A DNA stretch of 7,598 nt from Mageeibacillus sp. UBA1046 (GCA_002316595.1 DCDV01000004.1:48145-55742), one strand, 5' to 3'; shown: positions 1 through 6,374, numbered from the stretch's first letter. The notes: a model not told the origin generated them from the letters alone. Program-made: numbers and translations.

Positions 1-58
1 GCAGACTGTAAATCTGTTGTCACCGACTTCGGTGGTTCAAATCCACCTTCCCCCACCA
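1..58 (+). tRNA. tRNA-Tyr (anticodon GUA), 5' part missing
   Basis: Three-prime portion of a tyrosine tRNA; the acceptor 5' strand and D arm lie outside the window. The anticodon stem is 1-5 paired with 13-17, and the seven-base loop at 6-12 carries GTA at 8-10. The class II variable arm follows at about 18-30. The T stem is 31-35 paired with 43-47, with loop TTCAAAT. The acceptor 3' strand is 48-54, the discriminator A is 55, and the CCA end is encoded at 56-58. The GUA anticodon together with a long variable arm is the expected bacterial tRNA-Tyr combination. Confidence 0.95.
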
Positions 59-59
59 A

Positions 60-102
60 AAAGACTGTCTCGGTATTTTGCCGCAGACAGTCTTTGCATT
101 TT
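60..102 (+). terminator. Intrinsic terminator after tRNA-Tyr
   Basis: An 11-bp perfect stem (60-70 with 85-95) is extended by CGG 71-73 pairing with CCG 81-83 across one unpaired base. It is followed by GCATTTT. It begins two bases after the tRNA CCA end, so it closes the tRNA-Tyr transcript. Confidence 0.85.
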
Positions 103-239
103 GTGTAAAGCCACACAGATTAGCAGGACAGATGATCTTTGCAATACCTAATTACACATTCCGGTTTGCAATCACTTTAGATGACCGAGTGTTCACTTCG
201 GTTAGCAATTAACCAATAATGCAGTATGAAATGTTCTAT

Positions 240-269
240 TTGACAATAGTCTTGTGGTATTGCTAATAT
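240..269 (+). promoter_or_regulatory. Sigma-A type promoter of tRNA-Leu
   Basis: A perfect -35 TTGACA lies at 240-245. An extended -10, TGC followed by TAATAT, lies at 261-269, with the -10 hexamer at 264-269 and an 18-bp spacer. Transcription would start near 276, about 8 bases before the mature tRNA at 284, as expected for a stable RNA promoter. The stretch from 103 to 239 upstream shows no convincing gene. Confidence 0.8.
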
Positions 270-283
270 TCATTTACGATCAT

Positions 284-370
284 GCCGGTGTGATGGAATT
301 GGCAGACGTGTCGCACTCAAAATGCGATGGAGGTATCTCCGTGCCGGTTCGAGTCCGGCCACCGGCACCA
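284..370 (+). tRNA. tRNA-Leu (anticodon CAA)
   Basis: Complete class II tRNA. The acceptor stem is 284-290 paired with 360-366. The anticodon stem is 311-315 paired with 323-327; the loop CTCAAAA places anticodon CAA at 318-320, which reads the leucine codon UUG. A long variable arm precedes the T stem, 343-347 paired with 355-359, with loop TTCGAGT. The discriminator is A367 and the encoded CCA is 368-370. It has its own promoter and terminator, so it is a transcription unit separate from the tRNA-Tyr upstream. Confidence 0.97.
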
Positions 371-377
371 TTGCGCC

Positions 378-418
378 AGCTTACTAAGTATTCAAGACTT
401 AGTAAGCTTTATTTATTT
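378..418 (+). terminator. Intrinsic terminator after tRNA-Leu
   Basis: A 12-bp perfect stem (378-389 with 397-408) with a seven-base loop is followed by the T-rich tract TTATTTATTT. It lies eight bases after the tRNA CCA end. There is no T-tract on the other side, so it does not look like an efficient terminator for the minus-strand operon arriving from the right. From 419 to 528 no further gene is seen. Confidence 0.9.
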
Positions 419-528
419 CCTGAAATTGCACCAAATCATATAATTATCTCGTTTAAGGTTGAAATAGCGTAGCCCACAACAAGAAATGCAAGGGTAAAGC
501 AAGCTATTAAAGACGCATTTTGATTACG

Positions 529-2157
529 CTAGCGGACGGAAGGTAAAGTGCCGTTCCTTTCTTTCATCATGTTCACATACACTAACAATTCTTTGCGTGA
601 TGAGACATTGAGCTTCATGTAGATACGCTTATTATGTGTTTTTATTGTGTTAATGGAGAGATACAGTTTCTCCGCTATCTCCCTGGCGTTGTATCCTTCC
701 ATATAGAGGTTGAAGACAAGCCGTTCCGCAGGTGACAATGTTTTAATGTTTTCAACAAAGGTTTCGAAGAGGGTGAAGCTTCTATGACTGTCATCCAAGG
801 CTGATTGGCTGAGAGCAGTGTTCGTTTCCTGCTCTGCCAGAAAATTAATCAGATCATCAATTTCCTGAATATTAGTTTTCTCATAATCTGTGCAGGTCTT
901 ATTGCGAATGTTTCCGATCGCATTCACTACCGGCCTGATATATTTACGGCTGAGGAGCAGCGCAATCAAGGCGCTGGTAATAAGAAGACCTACCAGCAGG
1001 AATAAAATGCGCAAGTTCTTTGCCATCATGTAATCGGATAAATCCTGCCAAGGCATTACCACGCCCAGTCTCCAGACCTGATCACTATGGATTGTGTCTT
1101 TAGGATACAGATTAACCGTCTGGCATAAGCCGGAATACGTTACATCTTCTTTGCCGGTTAAGTGTGTGAGACCGTTAATATCGTTGTTGATTTCCAGAGG
1201 ACCGTCTATTCCCGCAGATGTTACGGTGTAGCTGCCAGCCAGCAGAGCTTTGGAAGCATCAAGCATTTCCTGCTCGACAGGAGCCAAGATAGAAAATATG
1301 CGTCCAAAAACTGTATTGTCTGGTGTATACAGCATTTTGAAAAGCATGTCGCTGACTTCAAAGCCGCATATTCCCATAATTGTGCCGTCAGAAGCTATAA
1401 CGGGAAGAGAAAGCAACATGCCTTCCGATATATCTGCAGCTGATCTTGATTTTGGATGCCATAAATATAATTTTGTTAGATCGGTATCACCATGTTTGGC
1501 TGCATCCATGGTCAGATGGAATAAATCTCCCGGCAAAACTGTAAACTCCATTTGCCATTGGGGCGACAGGTAAATACTGTTTTCCCGCGCCAGAGATGCC
1601 GGTCCGCGCAGACAACGTACAGATGAGGGCGAAACATAACCGGTATTGGGAAGCATATTTTTTAGGAATAGTCCGGAGCGTGAAGATTCCGCTTGATCAA
1701 GCGCGGGATTTACTGTCGCATCCAGAATAACAAAGGCTGCGCTTGTCCTGTTATTCAAGGAGGCACTGAGAATTTTGAGGCAGTCGTCCAGTATGGGTTC
1801 CAAACTGGAGGGTGAATCTTGCAGGGAAGCAGGATTCAGATCAATTTCTGCCAGCTTTCTCTCAATTTCAGCTGTCAGCATATTGGATAATGAAACACCC
1901 TGCATGGAAATAGACCCAAACTCCCGTTCAACATTAGCCTCAATGTGATTAAGCTCATTTTTCAGAAATATCTGACTTTCGTTAAACCCAACTCTGAAGA
2001 TGCCTGTCGCGAATAAAATAAGCAGCAGCCCCGACATGACAGTCACTAAAAACAGGAGAAAAAACAAAAATAAACGGCGCTGCAAGTTAAGCCCTTCATA
2101 GCTGTATTCTCTAATATCTTTTAGCAGTTTAAAAAAACCCGGCTTCTTCATTCTCAA
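529..2157 (-). CDS. Membrane-anchored LuxR-family transcription factor with Cache-like extracytoplasmic sensor
   Basis: A 542-aa one-component regulator. It has a short basic cytoplasmic tail, a transmembrane helix at about 29-53, an extracytoplasmic region of roughly 330 residues, a second helix at about 383-403, a HAMP-like or coiled linker (404-460), and a LuxR/GerE helix-turn-helix at 472-530 beginning LSPAERLVFNLYMEGYNARE and including the recognition-helix pattern LSINTIKTHNKRIYMKL. The outer region has Cache-type signatures: LPVIASDGTIMGICGFEVS at 251-269, and a membrane-proximal strand-like segment around 361-377. There is no kinase or receiver domain, so ligand sensing and DNA binding sit in one chain. 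The start is TTG at 2157, with AGG seven bases upstream on the coding strand; an ATG two codons downstream (2149-2151) is the alternative but has poorer spacing. Only 18 bases separate it from the solute-binding protein gene upstream, so the two are probably co-transcribed. Family assignment is firm for the HTH and reasonable for Cache; the ligand is unknown. Confidence 0.88.
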   Translation of the reverse strand: MRMKKPGFFKLLKDIREYSYEGLNLQRRLFLFFLLFLVTVMSGLLLILFATGIFRVGFNESQIFLKNELNHIEANVEREFGSISMQGVSLSNMLTAEIERKLAEIDLNPASLQDSPSSLEPILDDCLKILSASLNNRTSAAFVILDATVNPALDQAESSRSGLFLKNMLPNTGYVSPSSVRCLRGPASLARENSIYLSPQWQMEFTVLPGDLFHLTMDAAKHGDTDLTKLYLWHPKSRSAADISEGMLLSLPVIASDGTIMGICGFEVSDMLFKMLYTPDNTVFGRIFSILAPVEQEMLDASKALLAGSYTVTSAGIDGPLEINNDINGLTHLTGKEDVTYSGLCQTVNLYPKDTIHSDQVWRLGVVMPWQDLSDYMMAKNLRILFLLVGLLITSALIALLLSRKYIRPVVNAIGNIRNKTCTDYEKTNIQEIDDLINFLAEQETNTALSQSALDDSHRSFTLFETFVENIKTLSPAERLVFNLYMEGYNAREIAEKLYLSINTIKTHNKRIYMKLNVSSRKELLVYVNMMKERNGTLPSVR

Positions 2158-2175
2158 GTCCGAACCTAAGTCATG

Positions 2176-3537
2176 CTAATCAGAAAAGTCATCAAACAAA
2201 GTCAAGCTAATATGTTGGACAGTATCTCCCGACTGCACTCTTTGCCGCCCTTCCAGCATGGCAGTTTTTAAATCTTCCTCGTATTCTTTAAATAAATCAT
2301 CATATCCATCGAAATTAGGCGCTGTTATAAATGTGTATTCTGCTTTCATCAATTGCGCAGTTTCATGCATTTTGTGAATATTAGGATTTTCTTCCGTCTG
2401 AATCAGACTGGAAATATTCTCATAAGCCTCAATCGTCACCGGCAGATAGCCTGTTGAGGATATAAAGCGCAAGTTTTGCTCTGTAGCGCTGAGCCATTTC
2501 AAAAATAATGCAGCCGCATATTCCTTAGCCGGTTCAGATTTTGCGATTACCATCCCGGCTCCTCGTTGCAAAGCTACCTTCTCTGCGTTCCGGAAAACAG
2601 GATAGGGAAGGATATTGTATTCTACTTTTTCACTGGAATTGTCGGGATAAGTTATCGTGTCGCCATAAAATGTAACTCCGGCCGTAGATCCGGTTGAACA
2701 GACAATGTCCCCTGTGAGGGAAAGCTCAGAAGAGTAACCATCGATGACAGCATAGGAGCCTGAAAGTGCCTGCGGTATCAGAGCCTGCCAAATTCTTTCA
2801 TACTGAGGCTTATCAGTCTTTAGACCTTCAGGCGTTACAAATGGCTCACCCATCTGTGTCATCCCGACCAAAGAAATGTTGCCCCATGAATCAGCCATAA
2901 AAAAAGTCTTACCGTCATTTTCAATTTTAGGAGTCAAGCTGTCAGTCCAGTCATAATATAAATTGGCAGTTTCCGCTATGCCTTCAAAGGTAGACAACTT
3001 TTCAACTGATGCTCCTGTGGCGGCTGAGAAACGATCAAAAAGTGTTTGATTAACAAACAGCATTTCCGTAGATTTTGCAATAGGGAATACATAAAGCTTG
3101 CCGTCTGAGAGACGGCCTTCCTCAACAAATTGAGGCACATAAGCCGCAAGCTCCTCATTGCTGAAAAGATCATCCAAACTTACTATCAGTCCTTCTTCAG
3201 CAAGGCGCGCAGCAGTTCTTGGATAGACGGTAACGATGTCAGGTATGCGTCCTGCCCCCGGAACACCATCAGCTATCATCGCCAGCTGCTCTTCTTGATC
3301 CTTCATTGCTGAAACAGCTGTTACGCTTATTATCACGCCTTCCTCTCTGCCGACAGTCAAATTGAATTCATCAATGAGCTCATCCATCTGGCTTTGCATC
3401 TGGCTGCCATAATTATGCCAGAGTGTGATCGTGAGAGGTTTTGTAGGATCAAGCTGCATTGACTTTTGGCTGCAGGAGGTGAGCACTCCCAGAAAAATTA
3501 CTATACATGCCGCTGCAACCAGATGCTTCTTGCTCAT
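2176..3537 (-). CDS. Extracellular solute-binding lipoprotein (ABC sugar-type, family 1)
   Basis: A 453-aa periplasmic-binding-fold lipoprotein, expected on the outer face of the cytoplasmic membrane. The signal peptide ends in the lipobox LTSC with lipidated Cys22. Family 1 features include the first strand TITLWHNYG (36-44) followed by an amphipathic helix, the segment LYVFPIAKSTEMLFVN (148-163) where this family has its hinge and substrate contacts, and a late helix AALFLKWLSATEQNLRFIS followed by GYLPV (342-366), typical of carbohydrate-binding members. A strong Shine-Dalgarno, GGAGGA (3545-3550), lies seven bases before the ATG. No permease or ATPase gene is next to it within the window. 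The gene 18 bases downstream encodes a membrane-spanning regulator, which suggests a role in sensing as well as, or instead of, uptake. The ligand cannot be read from sequence; a sugar or oligosaccharide is the family default. Confidence 0.9.
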   Translation of the reverse strand: MSKKHLVAAACIVIFLGVLTSCSQKSMQLDPTKPLTITLWHNYGSQMQSQMDELIDEFNLTVGREEGVIISVTAVSAMKDQEEQLAMIADGVPGAGRIPDIVTVYPRTAARLAEEGLIVSLDDLFSNEELAAYVPQFVEEGRLSDGKLYVFPIAKSTEMLFVNQTLFDRFSAATGASVEKLSTFEGIAETANLYYDWTDSLTPKIENDGKTFFMADSWGNISLVGMTQMGEPFVTPEGLKTDKPQYERIWQALIPQALSGSYAVIDGYSSELSLTGDIVCSTGSTAGVTFYGDTITYPDNSSEKVEYNILPYPVFRNAEKVALQRGAGMVIAKSEPAKEYAAALFLKWLSATEQNLRFISSTGYLPVTIEAYENISSLIQTEENPNIHKMHETAQLMKAEYTFITAPNFDGYDDLFKEYEEDLKTAMLEGRQRVQSGDTVQHISLTLFDDFSD

Positions 3538-3610
3538 AATTAAATCCTCCAGCCTGAATCAAGAATATTTTGTACGGTTTCCTGTCTTTTACCGCAAAAT
3601 CACCCTTGGG

Positions 3611-3648
3611 ATGATTACATTGATTTGAATGATTTGTACAGTAATCAT
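3611..3648. repeat. Perfect 8-bp inverted repeat, possible operator
   Basis: ATGATTAC at 3611-3618 is matched by its exact reverse complement GTAATCAT at 3641-3648. The 22-base gap gives a centre-to-centre distance of 30 bases, about three helical turns, so both arms would face the same side of the DNA. Between the arms sits a direct repeat of TGATTTG (3621-3627 and 3630-3636) with a 9-bp period. The structure overlaps the plus-strand promoter and would also be transcribed in the leader of the minus-strand operon. Confidence 0.5.
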
Positions 3649-3653
3649 AAGAT
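3625..3653 (+). promoter_or_regulatory. Candidate promoter of the zinc-ribbon operon
   Basis: TTGAAT (3625-3630) and TAAGAT (3648-3653) are separated by 17 bases. Transcription would start near 3660, about 100 bases before the GTG start at 3759. The promoter lies inside an 8-bp inverted repeat (3611-3648), so access could be controlled by a dimeric regulator. It is a sequence match only. Confidence 0.5.
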
Positions 3654-3679
3654 TGATGGCATTTGTTGTCGTTAACGCA

Positions 3680-3708
3680 ATTATACAAGTCCGGCCGCAA
3701 CAATCCAA
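3680..3708 (-). promoter_or_regulatory. Candidate promoter of the solute-binding protein / LuxR operon
   Basis: Read on the minus strand, TTGGAT (3703-3708) and a perfect TATAAT (3680-3685) are separated by 17 bases. Transcription would start near 3673, leaving a leader of about 135 bases before the ATG at 3537. A second, weaker candidate nearer the gene (TTGCGG, 17 bases, TACAAA) has a poorer match. Confidence 0.6.
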
Positions 3709-3727
3709 GATGCGGCAAGTTCTTTTT
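3694..3727 (+). promoter_or_regulatory. Leader hairpin with T-rich tail (possible attenuator or operator)
   Basis: GCCGCA (3694-3699) pairs with TGCGGC (3711-3716) across an 11-base loop, followed by AAG and then TTCTTTTT ending at 3727. On a plus-strand transcript it lies in the untranslated leader of the zinc-ribbon operon and has a terminator-like shape, although the stem is short and the T-run starts a few bases late. The same DNA dyad overlaps the -35 and spacer of the minus-strand promoter, so it may instead be a protein-binding site. Confidence 0.35.
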
Positions 3728-3748
3728 CACATACGCAGCCGAAAGGGC

Positions 3749-3755
3749 AGGTGAT
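3749..3755 (+). promoter_or_regulatory. Ribosome binding site that sets a GTG start
   Basis: AGGTGAT matches seven consecutive bases of the bacterial anti-Shine-Dalgarno complement. Its AGG core sits seven bases before GTG at 3759. The next in-frame ATG (3792) has no comparable site, so GTG is preferred. Confidence 0.6.
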
Positions 3756-3758
3756 GAA

Positions 3759-4034
3759 GTGAACCAGGCGAAGTTTACTTCCAAAAGCACAATGACTGAA
3801 GAGAATGGCAGTTACCGTTTTACTTTCTGCTGCGACTTATGTAATGAAGGCTATACAACTCAGTTAATCAGAGCTGAAAGTGTGAAAGAAGCTTTCGAAC
3901 TGGCGCAAAGAGAGTCAAGAAAACATTTTAGCCGCTGCCACAGATGTTATAGGTGGGTATGCGATGGTCATTACAACGAGGCCTATCTGCTGTGCACAGA
4001 ATGTGCCCCCCGCCGCCACAAAGAAGAGGTTTGA
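3759..4034 (+). CDS. Small zinc-ribbon protein, paralogue of the third gene in the operon
   Basis: A 91-aa protein read from GTG, predicted cytosolic with no signal peptide or membrane helix. Paired metal-ligand knuckles are C25-C28, C60-C63, C68-H71 and C79-C82, so two zinc ions are likely. The sequence FTFCCDLCNEGY, then a helix-like stretch, then HFSRCHRCYRWVCD and LLCTECAPR matches the N-terminal half of the 251-aa protein two genes on (FTFFCDNCQDGY, HFHRCHSC, YVCDSC, LCVSCAPR). The two proteins align from the chosen GTG with only a one-residue difference in leader length, which supports this start over ATG 3792 or the far upstream TTG at 3663. The function is unknown; zinc ribbons of this sort usually mediate protein or nucleic-acid contacts. 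It overlaps nothing and is followed after one base by the next gene. Confidence 0.8.
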   Translation: MNQAKFTSKSTMTEENGSYRFTFCCDLCNEGYTTQLIRAESVKEAFELAQRESRKHFSRCHRCYRWVCDGHYNEAYLLCTECAPRRHKEEV

Positions 4035-4035
4035 G

Positions 4036-4365
4036 ATGTCTTCATACAAGCAGCCCTGCCTTCATTGCAACTCTTTCATCGAACGTGATTCCAGATTCTG
4101 CCCGGTCTGCGGCAATCCTAATCCTTTTACCTTTAATTGTCCTGCTTGCCTTAAAGAAATTCATAAGAAGCAGTTAATCTGTTCCGGCTGCGGCAGACAT
4201 CTATACATTGCCTGTCCCATCTGCGGCAAACAGACCTTTGTACAAGAAAAGTGTGAGCAGTGCGGGGCCGGGCTGATGGTCAAATGCCAGAACCGACGCT
4301 GTGAAGTTATGCAATTCTTCGAGAATACGAAATGTACTGCCTGTGGTAAAAAAATCAAAAAATAA
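4036..4365 (+). CDS. Cysteine-rich tandem zinc-ribbon protein
   Basis: A 109-aa protein made almost wholly of metal-binding knuckles: C8-C11, C22-C25, C35-C38, C49-C52, C60-C63, C73-C76, C84-C89 and C100-C103. These eight pairs are consistent with four zinc ribbons. Seven have the CxxC form, and the pair at 84/89 has four residues between the cysteines (CQNRRC), so the last ribbon is non-standard. The start ATG at 4036 is one base after the stop of the previous gene, with AGAGGT (4025-4030) as Shine-Dalgarno six bases upstream. An in-frame ATG at 3964 would overlap the previous gene by 71 bases and add 24 residues with no family resemblance, so it is rejected. No membrane segment is present. 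It resembles the double-zinc-ribbon class in general; no specific function can be assigned. Confidence 0.82.
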   Translation: MSSYKQPCLHCNSFIERDSRFCPVCGNPNPFTFNCPACLKEIHKKQLICSGCGRHLYIACPICGKQTFVQEKCEQCGAGLMVKCQNRRCEVMQFFENTKCTACGKKIKK

Positions 4366-4376
4366 AGGGGGAAAAT

Positions 4377-5132
4377 ATGCTTCGAGCATTCACTCGCAAT
4401 TATCAGGATAATTCAACCGATGCAGGATTTGAGTTTACCTTTTTCTGCGATAACTGTCAGGATGGATACAAATCAAGCTTCATAGAAAGCGAAACTTATA
4501 AGAGGGGCAAAGGCATCCGCAATCTGGCAGAAGGCGCCAGTATATTTGGCAGCCTGCTGGGCGGCAGGCTGTCAAATATCGGCTATGCTACCTCCAGAGG
4601 TGGAGATGTTCTGTCCGAACGCTTTACCGGCATGAGCCCTGAATGGCACAAAGAACATGAAAAAGCCTTTGAAATATCGCAGAATGAGGCAGCGCAGCAC
4701 TTTCACCGCTGTCATTCCTGTCACACTTATGTCTGCGATTCCTGTCTGAATGAGGACGAAGGCTTGTGTGTATCCTGCGCTCCCAGACAGGAGGTTTTTG
4801 TCGCCAAAGCGCGAGCCGAGGCAATGCAGCGCAATATCGAAGAAGCAGGAGACAGCGCCACTGTCTGGCAGGGAAAAATTGAAAGCAAAACTACTGTCTG
4901 TCCTTCTTGCGGCAAGCCAGCAGGAACCGGTGCTTTTTGTAACAACTGCGGTGCCTCCATGGCACTTGTCGTCTGTCAACGCTGCGGAGCCAAGAACGCT
5001 CAGCGCGTGCGCTTCTGTAATAACTGCGGCGAATCTATGTCCGCTTCAACGAGCAGCAATTGCCCGGACTGTGGTGAGATGAATCCGCTCGGCACCAGGT
5101 TCTGCGGCGGCTGCGGCAGGAAACTGGGATAG
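4377..5132 (+). CDS. Multi-zinc-ribbon protein with paralogous N-terminal module and Gly-rich insert
   Basis: A 251-aa protein with ten CxxC knuckles. The N-terminal module (C24/C27, C112/C115, C120/C123, C131/C134) is homologous to the 91-aa first protein of the operon. Relative to that protein it carries an extra segment of about 50 residues between the first and second knuckles (roughly 43-94), rich in glycine and with a hydrophobic stretch ASIFGSLLGGRLSNIGYA. A charged, probably helical linker (140-170) leads to three C-terminal zinc ribbons: C175/C178 with C188/C191, C200/C203 with C214/C217, and C229/C232 with C243/C246. These have the FCNNCG and FCGGCG endings usual for bacterial zinc-ribbon tails. 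The Shine-Dalgarno AAAGGGGGA ends five bases before the ATG, and 11 bases separate it from the preceding gene. A scaffold or adaptor role is plausible but not shown. Confidence 0.85.
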   Translation: MLRAFTRNYQDNSTDAGFEFTFFCDNCQDGYKSSFIESETYKRGKGIRNLAEGASIFGSLLGGRLSNIGYATSRGGDVLSERFTGMSPEWHKEHEKAFEISQNEAAQHFHRCHSCHTYVCDSCLNEDEGLCVSCAPRQEVFVAKARAEAMQRNIEEAGDSATVWQGKIESKTTVCPSCGKPAGTGAFCNNCGASMALVVCQRCGAKNAQRVRFCNNCGESMSASTSSNCPDCGEMNPLGTRFCGGCGRKLG

Positions 5133-5138
5133 CGACAT

Positions 5139-6299
5139 ATGTCTATTGAGTATACCTGTGAGATCGCATCAGAGCCGATTCAAGGCGAAGTGACACTTAA
5201 GCCGGAGATTGACGGGTTAGCAATTTCGGCATTATTTGATTCTTTTTACATGCCGTTCAGCGATATCAAATCTTTCAGCTGGCAAGATTATTCTGTCCGG
5301 ATTCTGACAGAAGATAAGATATTCACGATATCGCGTCTTGGCAACCTTGGCGAAGCGTTCTTTATGGAACTTTATAGTTTGTACAATCAAAAGGTGCGGC
5401 AAGCACTGTTTATCAGCGCCACCCCCTCCTTCAAGACAGAAGCAAATTATCATTATGAAGAAAACGGCAAGGATGCTCAGGGGAAAGCAGTATTAGAAGT
5501 CTACGAAAACTGTGTTCTTATACTGCCTCCGGATGAGAAAGCCCGACGCATACCTCTTTGCTTTGTCAGCAGTCTTGAAAAAGCCGATTTTGGGCTGACA
5601 TTAACGCTGAATACGGGGGAACGCTATAGTTTTGGCCGCCTCGGTCTGGATACCGAAGCTTTTGGCCAACATATTGAAAGAAGTCTTCACACTCTGCGCG
5701 AGAAGGCACTGAACGCGACCAGAGAAATCGACCAGACTCTCAACATGAAGCAAATTGCTGACATTGCCAGAATTATGCCCGAGGGCGCTGCAGTCCCTTT
5801 AATCCGCCTTCATGAAATTGCGCCTTCATTTATTCAAGCATTAGAAGCAAAAATTGCTGATAGCAGGGTCGCAGCTGAATATCAGATTTTCAAACAGAAC
5901 TTTAATGTCGGACAGATCTGCGTCGGAGTGAAGCAAGGCCTGTATGGTGAAGATAATGAAAACATAATCTGGTTGATTTCCCCGGGTAAAAATGCTGATA
6001 CAGCAGCCGTAGAATTCGCTACCGGCCAAGAAACTGCCGCAGCTACTTTCCTCTATGGAAACTTCGCAGATTGGGAAGTTTTCTGGCGAAGGCTCAATCA
6101 AGCAATGGAGGCCATTGAGTTTAACCGTGAAGTAATCCGTCTGAGCAAAGACGAGCTGCTTAAAGCTGAATATGCTCAATATGCGATGGCGATTAAGCGC
6201 AATCCCGCGCTGCAGTTTATTCGTCATTATTTCACAGGACGCTTAATTCATTCTTCTCCGGAGCACTGGCAACAGGAACTTATCTCCAATATGACATAA
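5139..6299 (+). CDS. Protein of unknown function with repeated PH-like modules
   Basis: A 386-aa protein with no signal peptide, no membrane helix and few cysteines. I do not recognise a named family. Two stretches look like copies of one beta-rich module closed by a helix: residues about 26-85 (IPF-like MPFSDIKSF, then FTISRLGNLGEAFFMELYSL) and about 116-187 (RIPLCFVSSL, then YSFGRLGLDTEAFGQHIERSL). The pattern is seven strands with a terminal helix after an S-x-LG motif, reminiscent of bacterial PH-like domains. A third, more diverged copy may span 255-330, ending ATFLYGNFADWEVFWRRLNQA. The ATG lies six bases after the preceding stop; only a weak GGGAT (5126-5130) serves as Shine-Dalgarno, so translation is probably coupled. 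Its place in the operon suggests a partner or adaptor for the zinc-ribbon proteins (inference). Confidence 0.8.
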   Translation: MSIEYTCEIASEPIQGEVTLKPEIDGLAISALFDSFYMPFSDIKSFSWQDYSVRILTEDKIFTISRLGNLGEAFFMELYSLYNQKVRQALFISATPSFKTEANYHYEENGKDAQGKAVLEVYENCVLILPPDEKARRIPLCFVSSLEKADFGLTLTLNTGERYSFGRLGLDTEAFGQHIERSLHTLREKALNATREIDQTLNMKQIADIARIMPEGAAVPLIRLHEIAPSFIQALEAKIADSRVAAEYQIFKQNFNVGQICVGVKQGLYGEDNENIIWLISPGKNADTAAVEFATGQETAAATFLYGNFADWEVFWRRLNQAMEAIEFNREVIRLSKDELLKAEYAQYAMAIKRNPALQFIRHYFTGRLIHSSPEHWQQELISNMT

Positions 6300-6374
6300 C
6301 ATAACGACTTATATGGACAAGAATAAGAGAAGAACATATCTACCATTTTACTTCTGAAGCAAGGAGGACGAAAA

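Noticed and set aside
138..172. Direct repeat TTTGCAAT at 138-145 and 165-172
   Set aside because: Eight-base repeats are expected by chance in AT-rich intergenic sequence, and nothing else marks the site.
184..214. Two small hairpins sharing bases (184-202 and 200-214) upstream of the tRNA-Leu promoter
   Set aside because: They look like mutually exclusive structures, but the stems are 5-8 bp with a bulge, lie upstream of the predicted start site and have no T-tract; probably chance.
1..370. tRNA genes as a possible integration site
   Set aside because: No repeated tRNA 3' end, integrase gene or other mobile-element gene is visible in the window.
254..472. 72-aa plus-strand reading frame
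   Set aside because: It runs through the tRNA-Leu gene, and its MELADVSHSK-type peptide is the usual false translation of a leucine tRNA.
3449..3790. 113-aa minus-strand reading frame
   Set aside because: It overlaps the start of the solute-binding protein in another frame, the control region and the first zinc-ribbon gene; it has no start context or domain.
5841..6227. 128-aa minus-strand reading frame
   Set aside because: Antisense shadow of the 386-aa gene, without a ribosome site or a recognised domain.
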